DNA from: an uncultured Clostridia bacterium
Lineage (GTDB): Bacteria > Bacillota > Clostridia > Oscillospirales > Ruminococcaceae
Reading direction: 5' to 3'
Length of the DNA stretch: 64,000 nt
Assembly: GCA_947589215.1 (NCBI GenBank)
Contig: CANQCL010000001.1
Span: 62,001 to 126,000, forward strand
Shown: one piece after another, positions 32,730-41,813 of the stretch
How the letters are laid out: every line of letters starts with the position of its first letter
Position numbering within the stretch: position 1 is the stretch's first letter
Position numbers and translations under genes: made by a program
The notes under the pieces: generated by a model
Told to the model about the DNA's origin: nothing
The model's database searches: none
The model's input: only the letters and a program-made list of their open reading frames with translations

Positions 32730-33625
32730 TAACTAATCCCTAAAAATTCAAAGTAATTCTTTTCAGGGAGAACAACATAGGTTTCCTCGATCTTTGAGCT
32801 TCCTCTCGCCTGATATTCAATCGTGGAGTTATCCTTCCATGCCACCAGCGGAACTTCACCACGCTCAAAATTATAAACAGTTTTCTTAATTCCCTTTTGC
32901 TTTAAGCTGAAAAATCTGAAATTCTTATCCTGACCATATGGAACAACATATAGAGCAACCTTTCCAATGTTATTGTCCTGAACATCAGCAATGTAAAACT
33001 GCATTTTTCCGTCAGGTGAAATTGTATTGTCAATATAGTTTCCGTTAGCGTCCTTTTCAAAATCTGAATCGCTTCCGGTATTAGTAGTTGTTTTAAAATT
33101 AACTCTGTTGATATCGTCTATCTGCTCAACATAAATAGAATATACCTCAGGGTAATTTGCTAAATTTGAATCCAGTCTTGTTTCGACATTAGAACCGCCG
33201 AATAAGAAGTTAATAACAAAGAAAACAATTAGTCCCAAAACATAAATAAGCAAATAAACGGTTCCCAAAATAACCTTTAAAGTTTCGTAATTTGAAGCTG
33301 CAAAGAATATAACTATAGCAACAATGAACGGTGGAATAATCAACACCCAGTCGCCTAGATTAAATATTACAAACAAAAATACAAGAGGAGGCAGTATGAT
33401 TCCTACGACTTTTGTAATAAACTCATCTTTGGTTAAAATCATAAGCGTTAAGAACACTCCGTTTACGATTACATATCCAAGTAAGAAGGAAAACTGCGCA
33501 CCGGGTTTAAATTCAAGCTCATAAAGAAACGTAGCATATGTCAACACTGCAATAACAGCAACATAAGCTAAATTAACTAAAGAGATAACTCGTTTAACCC
33601 AAATATTCTGAAAAAAACTTTGCAT
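32729..33625 (-). CDS. Predicted membrane protein with C-terminal extracytoplasmic domain
   Basis: 298 residues, family not recognised. Four or five membrane segments fill residues 12-145 (for example LVNLAYVAVIAVLTYATFLY, FSFLLGYVIVNGVFLTLMIL, VLLIYVLGLIVFFVINFLFG-like stretches). A soluble beta-rich domain of about 150 residues follows (SPDGKMQFYIADVQDNNIGKVALYVVPYGQ). ATG 33625 follows ACGGAGGAT. Neighbouring hisA is on the same strand 56 bases upstream, so they might share a transcript. Confidence 0.7.
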   Translation of the reverse strand: MQSFFQNIWVKRVISLVNLAYVAVIAVLTYATFLYELEFKPGAQFSFLLGYVIVNGVFLTLMILTKDEFITKVVGIILPPLVFLFVIFNLGDWVLIIPPFIVAIVIFFAASNYETLKVILGTVYLLIYVLGLIVFFVINFLFGGSNVETRLDSNLANYPEVYSIYVEQIDDINRVNFKTTTNTGSDSDFEKDANGNYIDNTISPDGKMQFYIADVQDNNIGKVALYVVPYGQDKNFRFFSLKQKGIKKTVYNFERGEVPLVAWKDNSTIEYQARGSSKIEETYVVLPEKNYFEFLGIS

Positions 33626-33680
33626 ATACGATCCTCCGTTTTATTTTCTATAATTATTTTACCTCTAATTTGCCAAAAAA

Positions 33681-34505
33681 TCAAGTATGTCCATTGTATT
33701 TAGAAACATCCTCAAATTTAATATTTCCTCCGAATAGATCCAGTGCAGAACCGATAGTAAAATCAATTCTCCCATTACCCACTTTTTCAATCTGTACAAT
33801 ATCGTCAAGAGAGGATATCCCACCGGCATAAGTTATAATATTTCTGCTTATATCCTGCTCTGTCGCAAGCAGCTCAGCAGAATCCGCAAGAATATCTAAA
33901 AGCTCTGTATCTATTCCTGATAATTTCCCCTCAACATCAACAGCGTGTATCAAAAACTCATCGCAGTATTTATAAAGCTCTAAAAATGTCTGTGCAGTCA
34001 CTTGCGTCTCAGTAAACCTCTGCCACCTATCGGTTACAATATAGTAATTGCCCTCACGTTTACTGCAAGACAAATCCAACACAATCTTGTCCTTTCCCAC
34101 AGCATTGACAAGAGTCTTGAGGTTCTCTATATTAACCTTGCCGTCTTTGAAAACATAAGATGTAACTATTATATGGCTTGCACCCATTTTGATAAAATTC
34201 AAAGCGTTAGACGGCGTTATGCCGCCGCCAATTTGAAGCCCATTCGGAAAACACTTAAGCGCAAGCTCCGACTGCTTTAAATCCTCTTTATACTCACCCG
34301 TTCCGGTTTTGTTGAGCAAAATTATATGACCGCCATCTAGATTGTGACTTTTATAAAGCTCGGCAAAATAATCAGCATCATAACTTGATATAAAGTTTTC
34401 ATCTGCACGGGAGTTTCCGCTATCGGCTTCGGTGTCGCAAAGACTTCCGCCTACTATCTGCTTTACCTTTCCGTTGTGAATATCAATGCACGGACGAAAT
34501 CTCAT
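33681..34505 (-). CDS. hisA: ProFAR isomerase HisA, eukaryotic (HIS6-like) type
   Basis: 274 residues, longer than standard bacterial HisA (about 240). Isomerises ProFAR to PRFAR in histidine synthesis. The barrel strands carry FRPCIDIHNGKVKQIVGGSL (Asp), GGHIILLNKTG, LQIGGGITPSNALNFIKMGASHIIVTSYVF, KIVLDLSCSK (second Asp), HAVDVEGKLSGID and ITYAGGISSLDDI. The insertions and EYKEDLKQ-type segments fit the eukaryotic-type HisA model rather than the ordinary bacterial one. No other his gene is in the window. ATG 34505 follows CGGAGGACAT. Confidence 0.85.
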   Translation of the reverse strand: MRFRPCIDIHNGKVKQIVGGSLCDTEADSGNSRADENFISSYDADYFAELYKSHNLDGGHIILLNKTGTGEYKEDLKQSELALKCFPNGLQIGGGITPSNALNFIKMGASHIIVTSYVFKDGKVNIENLKTLVNAVGKDKIVLDLSCSKREGNYYIVTDRWQRFTETQVTAQTFLELYKYCDEFLIHAVDVEGKLSGIDTELLDILADSAELLATEQDISRNIITYAGGISSLDDIVQIEKVGNGRIDFTIGSALDLFGGNIKFEDVSKYNGHT

Positions 34506-34538
34506 TTTATGTCCTCCGTAGTTTTTTAGTTATAATAT

Positions 34539-35468
34539 TTATCCGATGTACTTTTTCACAAACTCGTCTATTGAATTGTCGTCTCGCCTGTCAAACGTAT
34601 CGTCGCATAATTTAAGCTCCCAATTTTCAATATGTGTCAAAACTTCATCGGGTTTAATTTCTTTAAGCTCTCCTAATGACTCAATTTCCATCATAAAAAA
34701 GTTTGTGAAAACCTCGCAGTTGCAGTTGTTATCAGGATAATATGCACCCTCATTATAAGAAAATCTCTTTATAAAAAGCTGTCCTTTATTAAGACTTGCA
34801 AGCCAGCCTTTATCGTCATTAAAACCGATTTTGATGTTTGTATCAGCGTTTGGAACCTGCTGAAGCGTAAGATACTTATTGCCTATATACAACCTGTCGT
34901 CGGTCAAATCGGTGTAGGGCCAAACAGTGAAGTTTCTGTTTGAGAGAAGCCCCGTTTCCTTTTCAGACTGAGGCATAATAGAAACTGCATTTTTGTCAAC
35001 AACAGTCATTGCCCAAGGAGCTATTTTCATACTTGTTTTACCTATGTTCTTGATTCTGTGAGTGACAGTGGCAGCGGCGTCTTTCTCCGATAACTCAATC
35101 TCAAGATAAAACTGCATATCAGTTTCAATCTGTGGCGGAGGCGTTAAAGTAACCTTATTGCCTTCAATTACATAGCTAACCTTTTCATTGTCAGGATAGT
35201 AGCTTTTAGGGTCATGCTCTGGAGACACCCAAAGTCTATGACCTCCATAGATAAACCACTTCTTATCGTCTCCGAACATATCGGCAAACTTACCGCCGGT
35301 CATTATAGTCTGCTCGCTTTTGTCCTCGCACATTATATTTTCTTTTCCATTAAGCTTAAAAGAAATAACTCTCGGTCCTTTTTCAATCATAATAAGCATT
35401 GTGCACTTATCATTCTCAAGCTCTAAACATCTGCCGAAATAATCGTAATCAATTTCTCTGTACTTCAT
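34539..35468 (-). CDS. DUF4380 aldose-epimerase-like protein
   Basis: About 309 residues. ATG 35468 (MKYREIDYDYFGRC) is preferred because GGAGGATAATATT precedes it. The sequence is a beta-rich fold like galactose mutarotase, with the DUF4380 signature YGGHRLWVSPEHDPKSYYPDN and PWAMTVV. These proteins are thought to bind sugars or polysaccharide ends, but no reaction is established. Gene lies 14 bases after tmcAL. Confidence 0.8.
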   Translation of the reverse strand: MKYREIDYDYFGRCLELENDKCTMLIMIEKGPRVISFKLNGKENIMCEDKSEQTIMTGGKFADMFGDDKKWFIYGGHRLWVSPEHDPKSYYPDNEKVSYVIEGNKVTLTPPPQIETDMQFYLEIELSEKDAAATVTHRIKNIGKTSMKIAPWAMTVVDKNAVSIMPQSEKETGLLSNRNFTVWPYTDLTDDRLYIGNKYLTLQQVPNADTNIKIGFNDDKGWLASLNKGQLFIKRFSYNEGAYYPDNNCNCEVFTNFFMMEIESLGELKEIKPDEVLTHIENWELKLCDDTFDRRDDNSIDEFVKKYIG

Positions 35469-35482
35469 AATATTATCCTCCG

Positions 35483-36658
35483 TCAAATATTAATCTTTTC
35501 TACTTTAACCGAATATTCATTAGGCTCATTGCTTGCAACACTCTGGCACATCTTTGCAAAATCACTTGTACGAGCGTCTAACTCAGCAAGTCTTTTGTTA
35601 TTACCATTCTTATGCTCCAACTCTTTCAGCGACGTTGAAATATCAATCCTGCCCAATTTCTTTGCCATTGATATAACCTCTGTCCCCCTGTCGTTGAACG
35701 CCAAAACTCTGGCATACGGCTTAAGCTTAAAATCACTGCTTTTTATCCCCAAAACAGCATACATAATGACCCGCCTGATACGTGCTAAAGTAAATGCCTT
35801 TGTCTTTATATTAACCAGCAGATCGTCGTAGCTCTGCGAAGTTTTCAGCGCCTTTGCAATTCTGTCAGCCAAATCTCCGCTGCAATCGGGAACTTCTCTT
35901 AAATGCTTCTTACCCATTTTTATAAGGCTGAACAAAATTCCTTTTTGCATATTTCTTATATCCCTGATATCTGCGTGGTTTCCCTTATACGGAAGCAGAC
36001 CCCTATCAAGTGTTCCGCTTTTTAAAAGCTCTCTTATTTTTGAAGCGCTTGCATAATCTCCGTGAATATAATCATCGTTATGCCCCGCTCCCTTTCTGAG
36101 TATAGGCATAGGTTCTATTTCTGTTTTCTTTAAAGCTTTCAGATACTCAACTGCCAAAGTGTTATTCGGACTGTTAAAAACCTCTGCAACCTCTCCGCCG
36201 GCAAATGCCTCAGCCGTTTTGGATAGCGCAGCAGGATAGGAGTTACCCTCTTTTAGAAACCTTTTTAACTGCTCAGATTCACTGCTTTTTTCGCCATATT
36301 GTGAAAGCCTGCTTGAAAGTTCCGCCGCTTTAGTGAGAACATCTAAATCATCATTCTCACAGCCGAAGCATAGACAGTCGCTTCCTAAAGCGTTTGCAAT
36401 ATATACTCCACTTTTTGCAAAGCCCTCAGCAGAGGAAATACAAAACGGCGCAGGAAGTTCAACAACCAAATCAGCGCCGTTAAGTATTGCCTGTTTTGCT
36501 CTGAAATGCTTAGAGTAAATCGCAACATCTCCGCGCTGAACCGCATCTCCGCTCATAATTGAAACTATATGAGCAGCACCTTTTTCCCTTGCCTTTTCAA
36601 TTAGGTATTTATGCCCGTTGTGAAAAGGATTGTATTCACAAATAATTGAAGTAATCAT
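35483..36658 (-). CDS. tmcAL: tRNA(Met) cytidine acetate ligase TmcAL (YlbM family)
   Basis: 391 residues. The N-terminal nucleotidyltransferase motif is SIICEYNPFHNGHKYLIEKA (HNGH), with MSGDAVQRGDVAIYSK and GADLVVELPAPFCISSAEGFA typical of the family, which makes acetylated cytidine at the wobble base of elongator tRNA(Met) from acetate and ATP. The acetate-kinase gene is the next gene upstream, divergent. First gene of the minus-strand group tmcAL-DUF4380-hisA. Confidence 0.92.
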   Translation of the reverse strand: MITSIICEYNPFHNGHKYLIEKAREKGAAHIVSIMSGDAVQRGDVAIYSKHFRAKQAILNGADLVVELPAPFCISSAEGFAKSGVYIANALGSDCLCFGCENDDLDVLTKAAELSSRLSQYGEKSSESEQLKRFLKEGNSYPAALSKTAEAFAGGEVAEVFNSPNNTLAVEYLKALKKTEIEPMPILRKGAGHNDDYIHGDYASASKIRELLKSGTLDRGLLPYKGNHADIRDIRNMQKGILFSLIKMGKKHLREVPDCSGDLADRIAKALKTSQSYDDLLVNIKTKAFTLARIRRVIMYAVLGIKSSDFKLKPYARVLAFNDRGTEVISMAKKLGRIDISTSLKELEHKNGNNKRLAELDARTSDFAKMCQSVASNEPNEYSVKVEKINI

Positions 36659-36766
36659 TATCTATTCCTCTTAGTATAAAGTCTATACTATGAAAAGTAA
36701 ATATTGGTATTATGCTTGTCTTGACAGAAAAGGGTTAAAAAATTTACTAAAAAGCCTGCCAAAACC

Positions 36767-36795
36767 TTGAAATTTCGATAAATATATTATATTAT
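36767..36795 (+). promoter_or_regulatory. Possible ackA promoter
   Basis: TTGAAA (36767-36772), 17-nt spacer, TATTAT (36790-36795). The AT-rich region gives several alternatives. Confidence 0.4.
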
Positions 36796-36853
36796 ATAGT
36801 AATGGTATAAGTCAAGTACACAAAATATTTAATATATCAAAGGAGAACGAATT

Positions 36854-38056
36854 ATGAAGATTCTAGTAGTAAACGCAGGAAGCTCATCGCTGAAGTATCA
36901 GCTTCTTGATATGGAAAATGAAAAGGTAATTGCAAAGGGAAACTGCGACCGCATTGGTATAGGCGGTCATGTATCTCATAAAACCTTCGACGGCAGAACT
37001 ATTGATGAAGACTGCGATTTCCCCACACACACAGAGGCTTTTGAAAAGTTAGTCGAAGTTTTGACAAGCGGTGATGCATCTGTTATTAGTTCTATGGCTG
37101 AGATCTCGGCTGTTGGACACAGAATAGTACAGGGAGCAGAGATTTTCAATAAAACCTGCATTGCAACAGATGAAGTAATTGATAAGATCGACTCGCTGGC
37201 AGAGCTTGCGCCCGTACACAACCACCCACACGCATTAGCTCTCAGAGCCTGCAAAAAGGTAATACCAGAAGGTGTGCCTCAGGTTGTTGTGTTTGACACT
37301 GCTTTTCATCAGACAATGCCTCCAAAGGCATATATGTTCGGACTGCCATATGAGGACTATAAAAACTATTCAGTAAGAAAATACGGCTTTCACGGAACAT
37401 CTCACAGATTTGTCACAGCGGCTCTTGCAAAAGCGATGGACACTGACATCAGAGACTTAAAAATAGTTTCCTGCCACTTAGGCAACGGCTCGTCCATAAC
37501 AGCGGTTGACGGAGGAAAATCAGTCGACACGTCAATGGGCTTCACTCCCCTTGACGGCGTTCTTATGGGAACAAGGACCGGAAGCGTCGACCCTTCTGCT
37601 GTGACATTTGTACAGGATAAGCACGGTTTTACGCCAAGCGAGATGAGCGACTATATGAATAAAAAGTCAGGATTTCTCGGTGTTTCGGGCATATCATCCG
37701 ACAACAGAGACATTACCGCAGCAGCTGAAAAAGGTGACAAAAGAGCGCAGCTTGCAAGTGAAATGCTCGTATATCAGATAAAGAAATACATCGGCTCATA
37801 TGCCGCTGTTATGAACGGTCTTGACGCTATCATTTTCACAGGCGGCATCGGCGAGAATGCTACTGACGTAAGAGCAAAGGTATGCGAGAATATGGAATAC
37901 TTCGGCATTGAAATCGACCCTGAAGCAAACGCTAAAAGGGGTGTACTTACAAGACTTTCAACGCCTAAATCAAAGGTTCAGGTTTGGGTAGTTCCGACCA
38001 ATGAGGAGCTTCTTATCGCAAGAGATACCTTAGAGCTTATTTCAAATAAACTTTAA
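36854..38056 (+). CDS. ackA: Acetate kinase
   Basis: 400 residues. Transfers phosphate from acetyl phosphate to ADP, giving acetate and ATP; main ATP source in acetogenic fermentation. Motifs: VVNAGSSSLKYQLL (N-terminal phosphate loop), FDTAFHQTMPPKAYMFG, YGFHGTSHRFV, SCHLGNGSSITAVDGGKSVDTSMGFTPLDGV, GTRTGSVDPS and IFTGGIGENA. ATG 36854 follows AAAGGAG. No pta gene is nearby. A terminator follows. Confidence 0.97.
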   Translation: MKILVVNAGSSSLKYQLLDMENEKVIAKGNCDRIGIGGHVSHKTFDGRTIDEDCDFPTHTEAFEKLVEVLTSGDASVISSMAEISAVGHRIVQGAEIFNKTCIATDEVIDKIDSLAELAPVHNHPHALALRACKKVIPEGVPQVVVFDTAFHQTMPPKAYMFGLPYEDYKNYSVRKYGFHGTSHRFVTAALAKAMDTDIRDLKIVSCHLGNGSSITAVDGGKSVDTSMGFTPLDGVLMGTRTGSVDPSAVTFVQDKHGFTPSEMSDYMNKKSGFLGVSGISSDNRDITAAAEKGDKRAQLASEMLVYQIKKYIGSYAAVMNGLDAIIFTGGIGENATDVRAKVCENMEYFGIEIDPEANAKRGVLTRLSTPKSKVQVWVVPTNEELLIARDTLELISNKL

Positions 38057-38073
38057 ATTATGAGCAAACGTTT

Positions 38074-38110
38074 AACTGGCATCGCATGCTGCGGTGTCAG
38101 TTATTTATTT
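38074..38110 (+). terminator. Terminator of ackA
   Basis: AACTGGCATCGCA (38074-38086) pairs, with two mismatches, with TGCGGTGTCAGTT, followed by ATTTATTTTA. Confidence 0.65.
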
Positions 38111-38210
38111 TACATAACTTGATATAACAAAAAATGCCGTTATAATTATTTGACAAAAGCAAAAATTAATTATATAATAACTTAAATATTCAACTTAAAG
38201 GAGAATGTAT

Positions 38211-39104
38211 ATGAAAAAAAGAATATTTGCAGTTTTATTGTCGGCAATGATGGCTGTGACCGCATTAGCAGGCTGTATGCAGGAAAAGATAAACGTAACG
38301 ATAAATTCAAACGGTTCTGTAACACTAAACGGAGTTATTAAGATTCAAAAAGAGTATTATGAAAATCAAATGGGTATGGAAGGCAATGAGCTGTCTAGTG
38401 AATTAAAGCAGGAATCACCTAATGCAACAGTTAAAGAATATGAGGAAACAATAAAAGGTGAAACATATAAATGTTTTAATATAAGCGAGCCTTTCTCCAG
38501 CATTAAAAAATTAAAAAAAGAATTAATTAGCGGTGATATAGGTATTTTCAATTCAGGTACTATTACAAGGAAAAAGTTTGTAGCTGAATTAGGAGCGTTT
38601 GACTCTTCTACAGACGAAATACTAAACGAATCTATGAACATTTCAAAAAGCGATATGAAAGCAATGCAAGATATGGTAAAACTTACATTCAGCATTACAT
38701 TTCCTCAAAAAATAGTTTACACAAACGGAAAGCTTTCAAAAGACAAAAAGACCGCAACGTGGAATCTGTTAAAGTTAATCAGCGGTGCGTCAATATGCGC
38801 ATACACAAATAAAAAAGATATTAAATCAAGTTCGGTTTCCGGATTAAATGCCAAGAACAACGGACAAACAACTGCTGTTAAATGGCAAAAAGCATATAAG
38901 GTATCTGGTTATCAAATAAAACTGGGTACAAACAGAGGTCTTTCTCAAGACAAAAAAACTGTTAATATTAATAAAAATACTTCTAAAACCAGTATCAAAG
39001 GTTTAAAGTCAAAAAAACAGTATTTTATAAAAATCAGATCGTATATTAAAGTCGGTTCAAAGAAGTATTATGGTAAATGGTCAAAGGTCAAAACGGTGAA
39101 ATAA
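38211..39104 (+). CDS. Lipoprotein with Fn3-like basic C-terminus
   Basis: About 297 residues. ATG 38211 is chosen because AAAGGAG ends at 38203, too close to the ATG at 38205. The N-terminus MKKRIFAVLLSAMMAVTALAGC has a LAGC lipobox, so it should be membrane-anchored. Residues 25-195 resemble no family I know (VTINSNGSVTLNGVIKIQKEYYENQ). The C-terminal 95 residues are Fn3-like with VKWQKAYKVSGYQI and end YYGKWSKVKTVK, related to the tail of the three secreted proteins at 18.9, 20.4 and 31.6 kb, although less basic. Followed by a strong terminator. Confidence 0.78.
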   Translation: MKKRIFAVLLSAMMAVTALAGCMQEKINVTINSNGSVTLNGVIKIQKEYYENQMGMEGNELSSELKQESPNATVKEYEETIKGETYKCFNISEPFSSIKKLKKELISGDIGIFNSGTITRKKFVAELGAFDSSTDEILNESMNISKSDMKAMQDMVKLTFSITFPQKIVYTNGKLSKDKKTATWNLLKLISGASICAYTNKKDIKSSSVSGLNAKNNGQTTAVKWQKAYKVSGYQIKLGTNRGLSQDKKTVNINKNTSKTSIKGLKSKKQYFIKIRSYIKVGSKKYYGKWSKVKTVK

Positions 39105-39113
39105 GTATTATCA

Positions 39114-39150
39114 AAAACTGACATCGCAGATTTCGGTGTCAGTTTTGTTT
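39114..39150 (+). terminator. Terminator after the lipoprotein
   Basis: AAAACTGACA (39114-39123) pairs with TGTCAGTTTT (39137-39146), then GTTTT. Confidence 0.75.
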
Positions 39151-39182
39151 TAGCCGGTAAAAATTTAAACACAGGTGATAAA

Positions 39183-39848
39183 ATGAAAAACATAATGATT
39201 ATAGACGATGACGTTCACATAGGCAATATGCTTGAGGAAACGCTTTCAAAAGAGGGCTATAAAATTTCCCGTGCATACTCCGGCACGGAAGCTCTGTTGT
39301 TTCTTTCCTCACATAAGCCCGATCTTGTACTTCTTGACCTTATGCTTCCCGGCTTAAATGGAGAGGAAGTACTTCCGCAAATCAAGGACACACCTGTTAT
39401 TGTGGTGAGCGCCAAGATAGATGTAAACGATAAGGTAAAACTGCTTATGGGCGGTGCAGTCGATTATATCACAAAGCCGTTTGACACTAAGGAACTTCTT
39501 GCAAGAATTGCAGTTGCACTCAGAAACAATTCTGCAAAAGAAAATGAAAATGTCCTTAATTTTAAGGATCTGAGTTTGGACAACTCACAGCATACTGTAA
39601 CTGTATCGGAAAAGCTGGTAAAACTCACAAAAACTGAATTTGCTATATTAAAGCTTCTTATGCAAAGTCCCTCTCAGGTAATAACAAAATCAGCTATTCT
39701 CGACCGTATAAGCGTGGATACCCCAGACTGTATGGAAAGCTCTTTGAAGGTTCATATAAGCAATTTACGAAGAAAGCTGCGTGAAATTAACGGCAAGGAT
39801 TACATAGAAGCAGTATGGGGCATTGGCTTTAAAATGAAAGAGGATTAA
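39183..39848 (+). CDS. OmpR-family response regulator
   Basis: 221 residues: an N-terminal receiver domain (IMIIDDDVHIGNMLEETL; phosphoacceptor Asp in LVLLDLMLPGLNGEEV; VISAK-type and ITKPFDTKELLAR switch residues) and a C-terminal winged-helix DNA-binding domain ending SSLKVHISNLRRKLREI and YIEAVWGIGFKM. It starts the operon with the ABC transporter and the kinase gene at 42707. CTTAAC repeats at about 39872 and 39897 ahead of the transporter are candidate binding sites. Confidence 0.92.
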   Translation: MKNIMIIDDDVHIGNMLEETLSKEGYKISRAYSGTEALLFLSSHKPDLVLLDLMLPGLNGEEVLPQIKDTPVIVVSAKIDVNDKVKLLMGGAVDYITKPFDTKELLARIAVALRNNSAKENENVLNFKDLSLDNSQHTVTVSEKLVKLTKTEFAILKLLMQSPSQVITKSAILDRISVDTPDCMESSLKVHISNLRRKLREINGKDYIEAVWGIGFKMKED

Positions 39849-39949
39849 CAAGTTCAAATCTTTACTGTATCTTAACTCTTTTCTTTACCGCTTTCTTAAC
39901 CTTTTGCTGATAAACTTTAATCAACAAATTAATTAAAGGAGGCAAAATT

Positions 39950-40864
39950 ATGGAGTATGTTTTACAAACTAATTCTCTTAGCAAAAGCTACCGACGCTTT
40001 AAAGCGTTAGACGAACTTTCAATGAACGTACCAAAGGGAGCAATTTACGGCTTTGTAGGTAAAAACGGCGCCGGAAAAACCACGCTTATCCGACTGATAT
40101 GCGGACTTCAGGAGCCGACCAGCGGCACATATTCTCTCTACGGAAAAGACTACAAAGAAAAGGGTATAGTTAGATCCCGACGGAGAATGGGAGCGGTCGT
40201 AGAAACGCCGTCTATTTATTTGGATATGTCAGCGGAGGATAATCTAAAACAGCAATGTCTTATTCTAGGCTTGCCGTCTTTTGATGAAATACCGGAAATT
40301 CTAAGGCTCGTAGGGCTTGAAAACACAGGCAGAAAACACGCAAGACACTTCTCTCTGGGAATGAAACAGCGTTTAGGCATAGCCGTTGCACTTATAGGTG
40401 ATCCTGATTTTTTAGTTCTGGACGAGCCCGTAAACGGACTTGATCCGCAGGGTATTATTGAAATTAGGGAGCTTATTTTAGAGCTCAACCGCAAAAGGCA
40501 AATAACTGTGCTAATTTCCAGCCATATACTTGACGAGCTTTCACGAATCGCCACACATTACGGCTTTATCGACAACGGACATATGGTCAAAGAAATAAGT
40601 GCTAAGGAACTTGAAGCGTCCTTCCGAAAGTCTATACAGGTAGAAGTAAGCAATACAAAAGCACTCGCTCTTGTACTTGACAAAATGAACGTCGAGTATG
40701 AAATCATTTCAGATACAACCGCTAATATATACGGCGAGATTGTCCTGTCCCAGCTTGTTCTTGCACTCAACAATGAGCATTGCGAGCTTATTTCCTCTCA
40801 CGAGCAAAACGAAAACCTCGAAACATATTTTATCAATATGGTCGGAGGTGAGCGTAATGAGTAA
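39950..40864 (+). CDS. ABC transporter ATP-binding protein (BcrA-like)
   Basis: 304 residues. Walker A GFVGKNGAGKTTLIRLICGL, signature HFSLGMKQRLGIAVAL, and Walker B FLVLDEPVNGLDPQG are all intact. The C-terminal 80 residues resemble bacitracin/lantibiotic-type BcrA extensions. It powers the two membrane proteins that follow. ATG 39950 follows AAAGGAGG; its stop overlaps the start of the first permease gene. Confidence 0.93.
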   Translation: MEYVLQTNSLSKSYRRFKALDELSMNVPKGAIYGFVGKNGAGKTTLIRLICGLQEPTSGTYSLYGKDYKEKGIVRSRRRMGAVVETPSIYLDMSAEDNLKQQCLILGLPSFDEIPEILRLVGLENTGRKHARHFSLGMKQRLGIAVALIGDPDFLVLDEPVNGLDPQGIIEIRELILELNRKRQITVLISSHILDELSRIATHYGFIDNGHMVKEISAKELEASFRKSIQVEVSNTKALALVLDKMNVEYEIISDTTANIYGEIVLSQLVLALNNEHCELISSHEQNENLETYFINMVGGERNE

Positions 40865-41783
40865 ACTTCTTTATGCAGGCATTCGCCGTTATTTAAAAAG
40901 TATAATATTCTGGCTAGCAGTTATAGCAACAGCTGCAATCGCTGTCGATTTCGGATATTGGACAAGAAATAATTATATTGACGATGTTTATTTTCTTGCT
41001 GAATTTATTGTACTGGCAATTCTTTTTACCTGGCTTGTGGGTCGGGAGTTTGACGAGGGTGTTTTTCGCAACAAGATGATCTGCGGTCATACAAAAGGTA
41101 CTATCTTTCTTTCCGAACTGATTTTGAGTGAGATAAACTGTATATTTCTATTTTTGATTTTCTCTGGTATCTTTGTAGCTTTTAACGGATATATCTTCTC
41201 AAATATCCCTGCAAACGTACTGATTAGGATTTTCATTGGCTGTCTGCTTTCCAATATGGCATTTACTGCAATTTTTGTGACAATAAGCTGTCTTATTCCT
41301 CACAGAGCTATTATTGCCGTGATAAATATTTTATTGATTTTTGGTATAACATTTGTTTCAAATGATATTGATTATTCACTGTCTAATGAAAAATATAATA
41401 TTGTATATGATACTGAGACCAAAGAAACGGTTGATGAATACGGCGAATATATAGAAGAAGAAATAGAAATACCCGGAACAGAGCGTAAGGTTATAAATCC
41501 TAATTATGTTGGCGGCTGGAAACGCTCTGTATTAAAGGTAACCTATCGCATTATGCCAATATCTTATATAGAAGATAGCGTAATGCGAACATATAACTGC
41601 TTCGGCTATAATGATGAGTACAGAAATAACGGATTAACATATGAAGAAGATCCTTATGCAAAGTTCTCTATAACAAAGGCTGATAATAAAGCATTAAGCG
41701 TTGATCTTGTATATATGCCGATTCTCACAATTGTAATTATAGCGGCGGGGTATGCCCTGTTTCGGCGCAGAGATTTTAAGTGA
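40857..41783 (+). CDS. ABC-2-type permease subunit 1
   Basis: 308 residues from ATG 40857, behind GGAGGTGAGCG; the frame is open further upstream but that part lies within the ATPase gene. Six membrane segments typical of BcrB/ABC-2 permeases: KSIIFWLAVIATAAIAV, FLAEFIVLAILFTWLVGREFDEGVFRNKMICGHTK, and further helices ending in YALFRRRDFK. A soluble loop (ETKETVDEYGEYIEEEIE) lies between the last two helices. Pairs with the next gene. Confidence 0.88.
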   Translation: MSKLLYAGIRRYLKSIIFWLAVIATAAIAVDFGYWTRNNYIDDVYFLAEFIVLAILFTWLVGREFDEGVFRNKMICGHTKGTIFLSELILSEINCIFLFLIFSGIFVAFNGYIFSNIPANVLIRIFIGCLLSNMAFTAIFVTISCLIPHRAIIAVINILLIFGITFVSNDIDYSLSNEKYNIVYDTETKETVDEYGEYIEEEIEIPGTERKVINPNYVGGWKRSVLKVTYRIMPISYIEDSVMRTYNCFGYNDEYRNNGLTYEEDPYAKFSITKADNKALSVDLVYMPILTIVIIAAGYALFRRRDFK

Positions 41784-41813
41784 TTATTGGGTCAAAACAG
41801 GAGGTAACATCAG

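Noticed and set aside
39872-39903. Direct CTTAAC repeats as a proven response-regulator site
   Set aside because: Short and AT-rich; kept as a suggestion only, because no consensus for this regulator is known.
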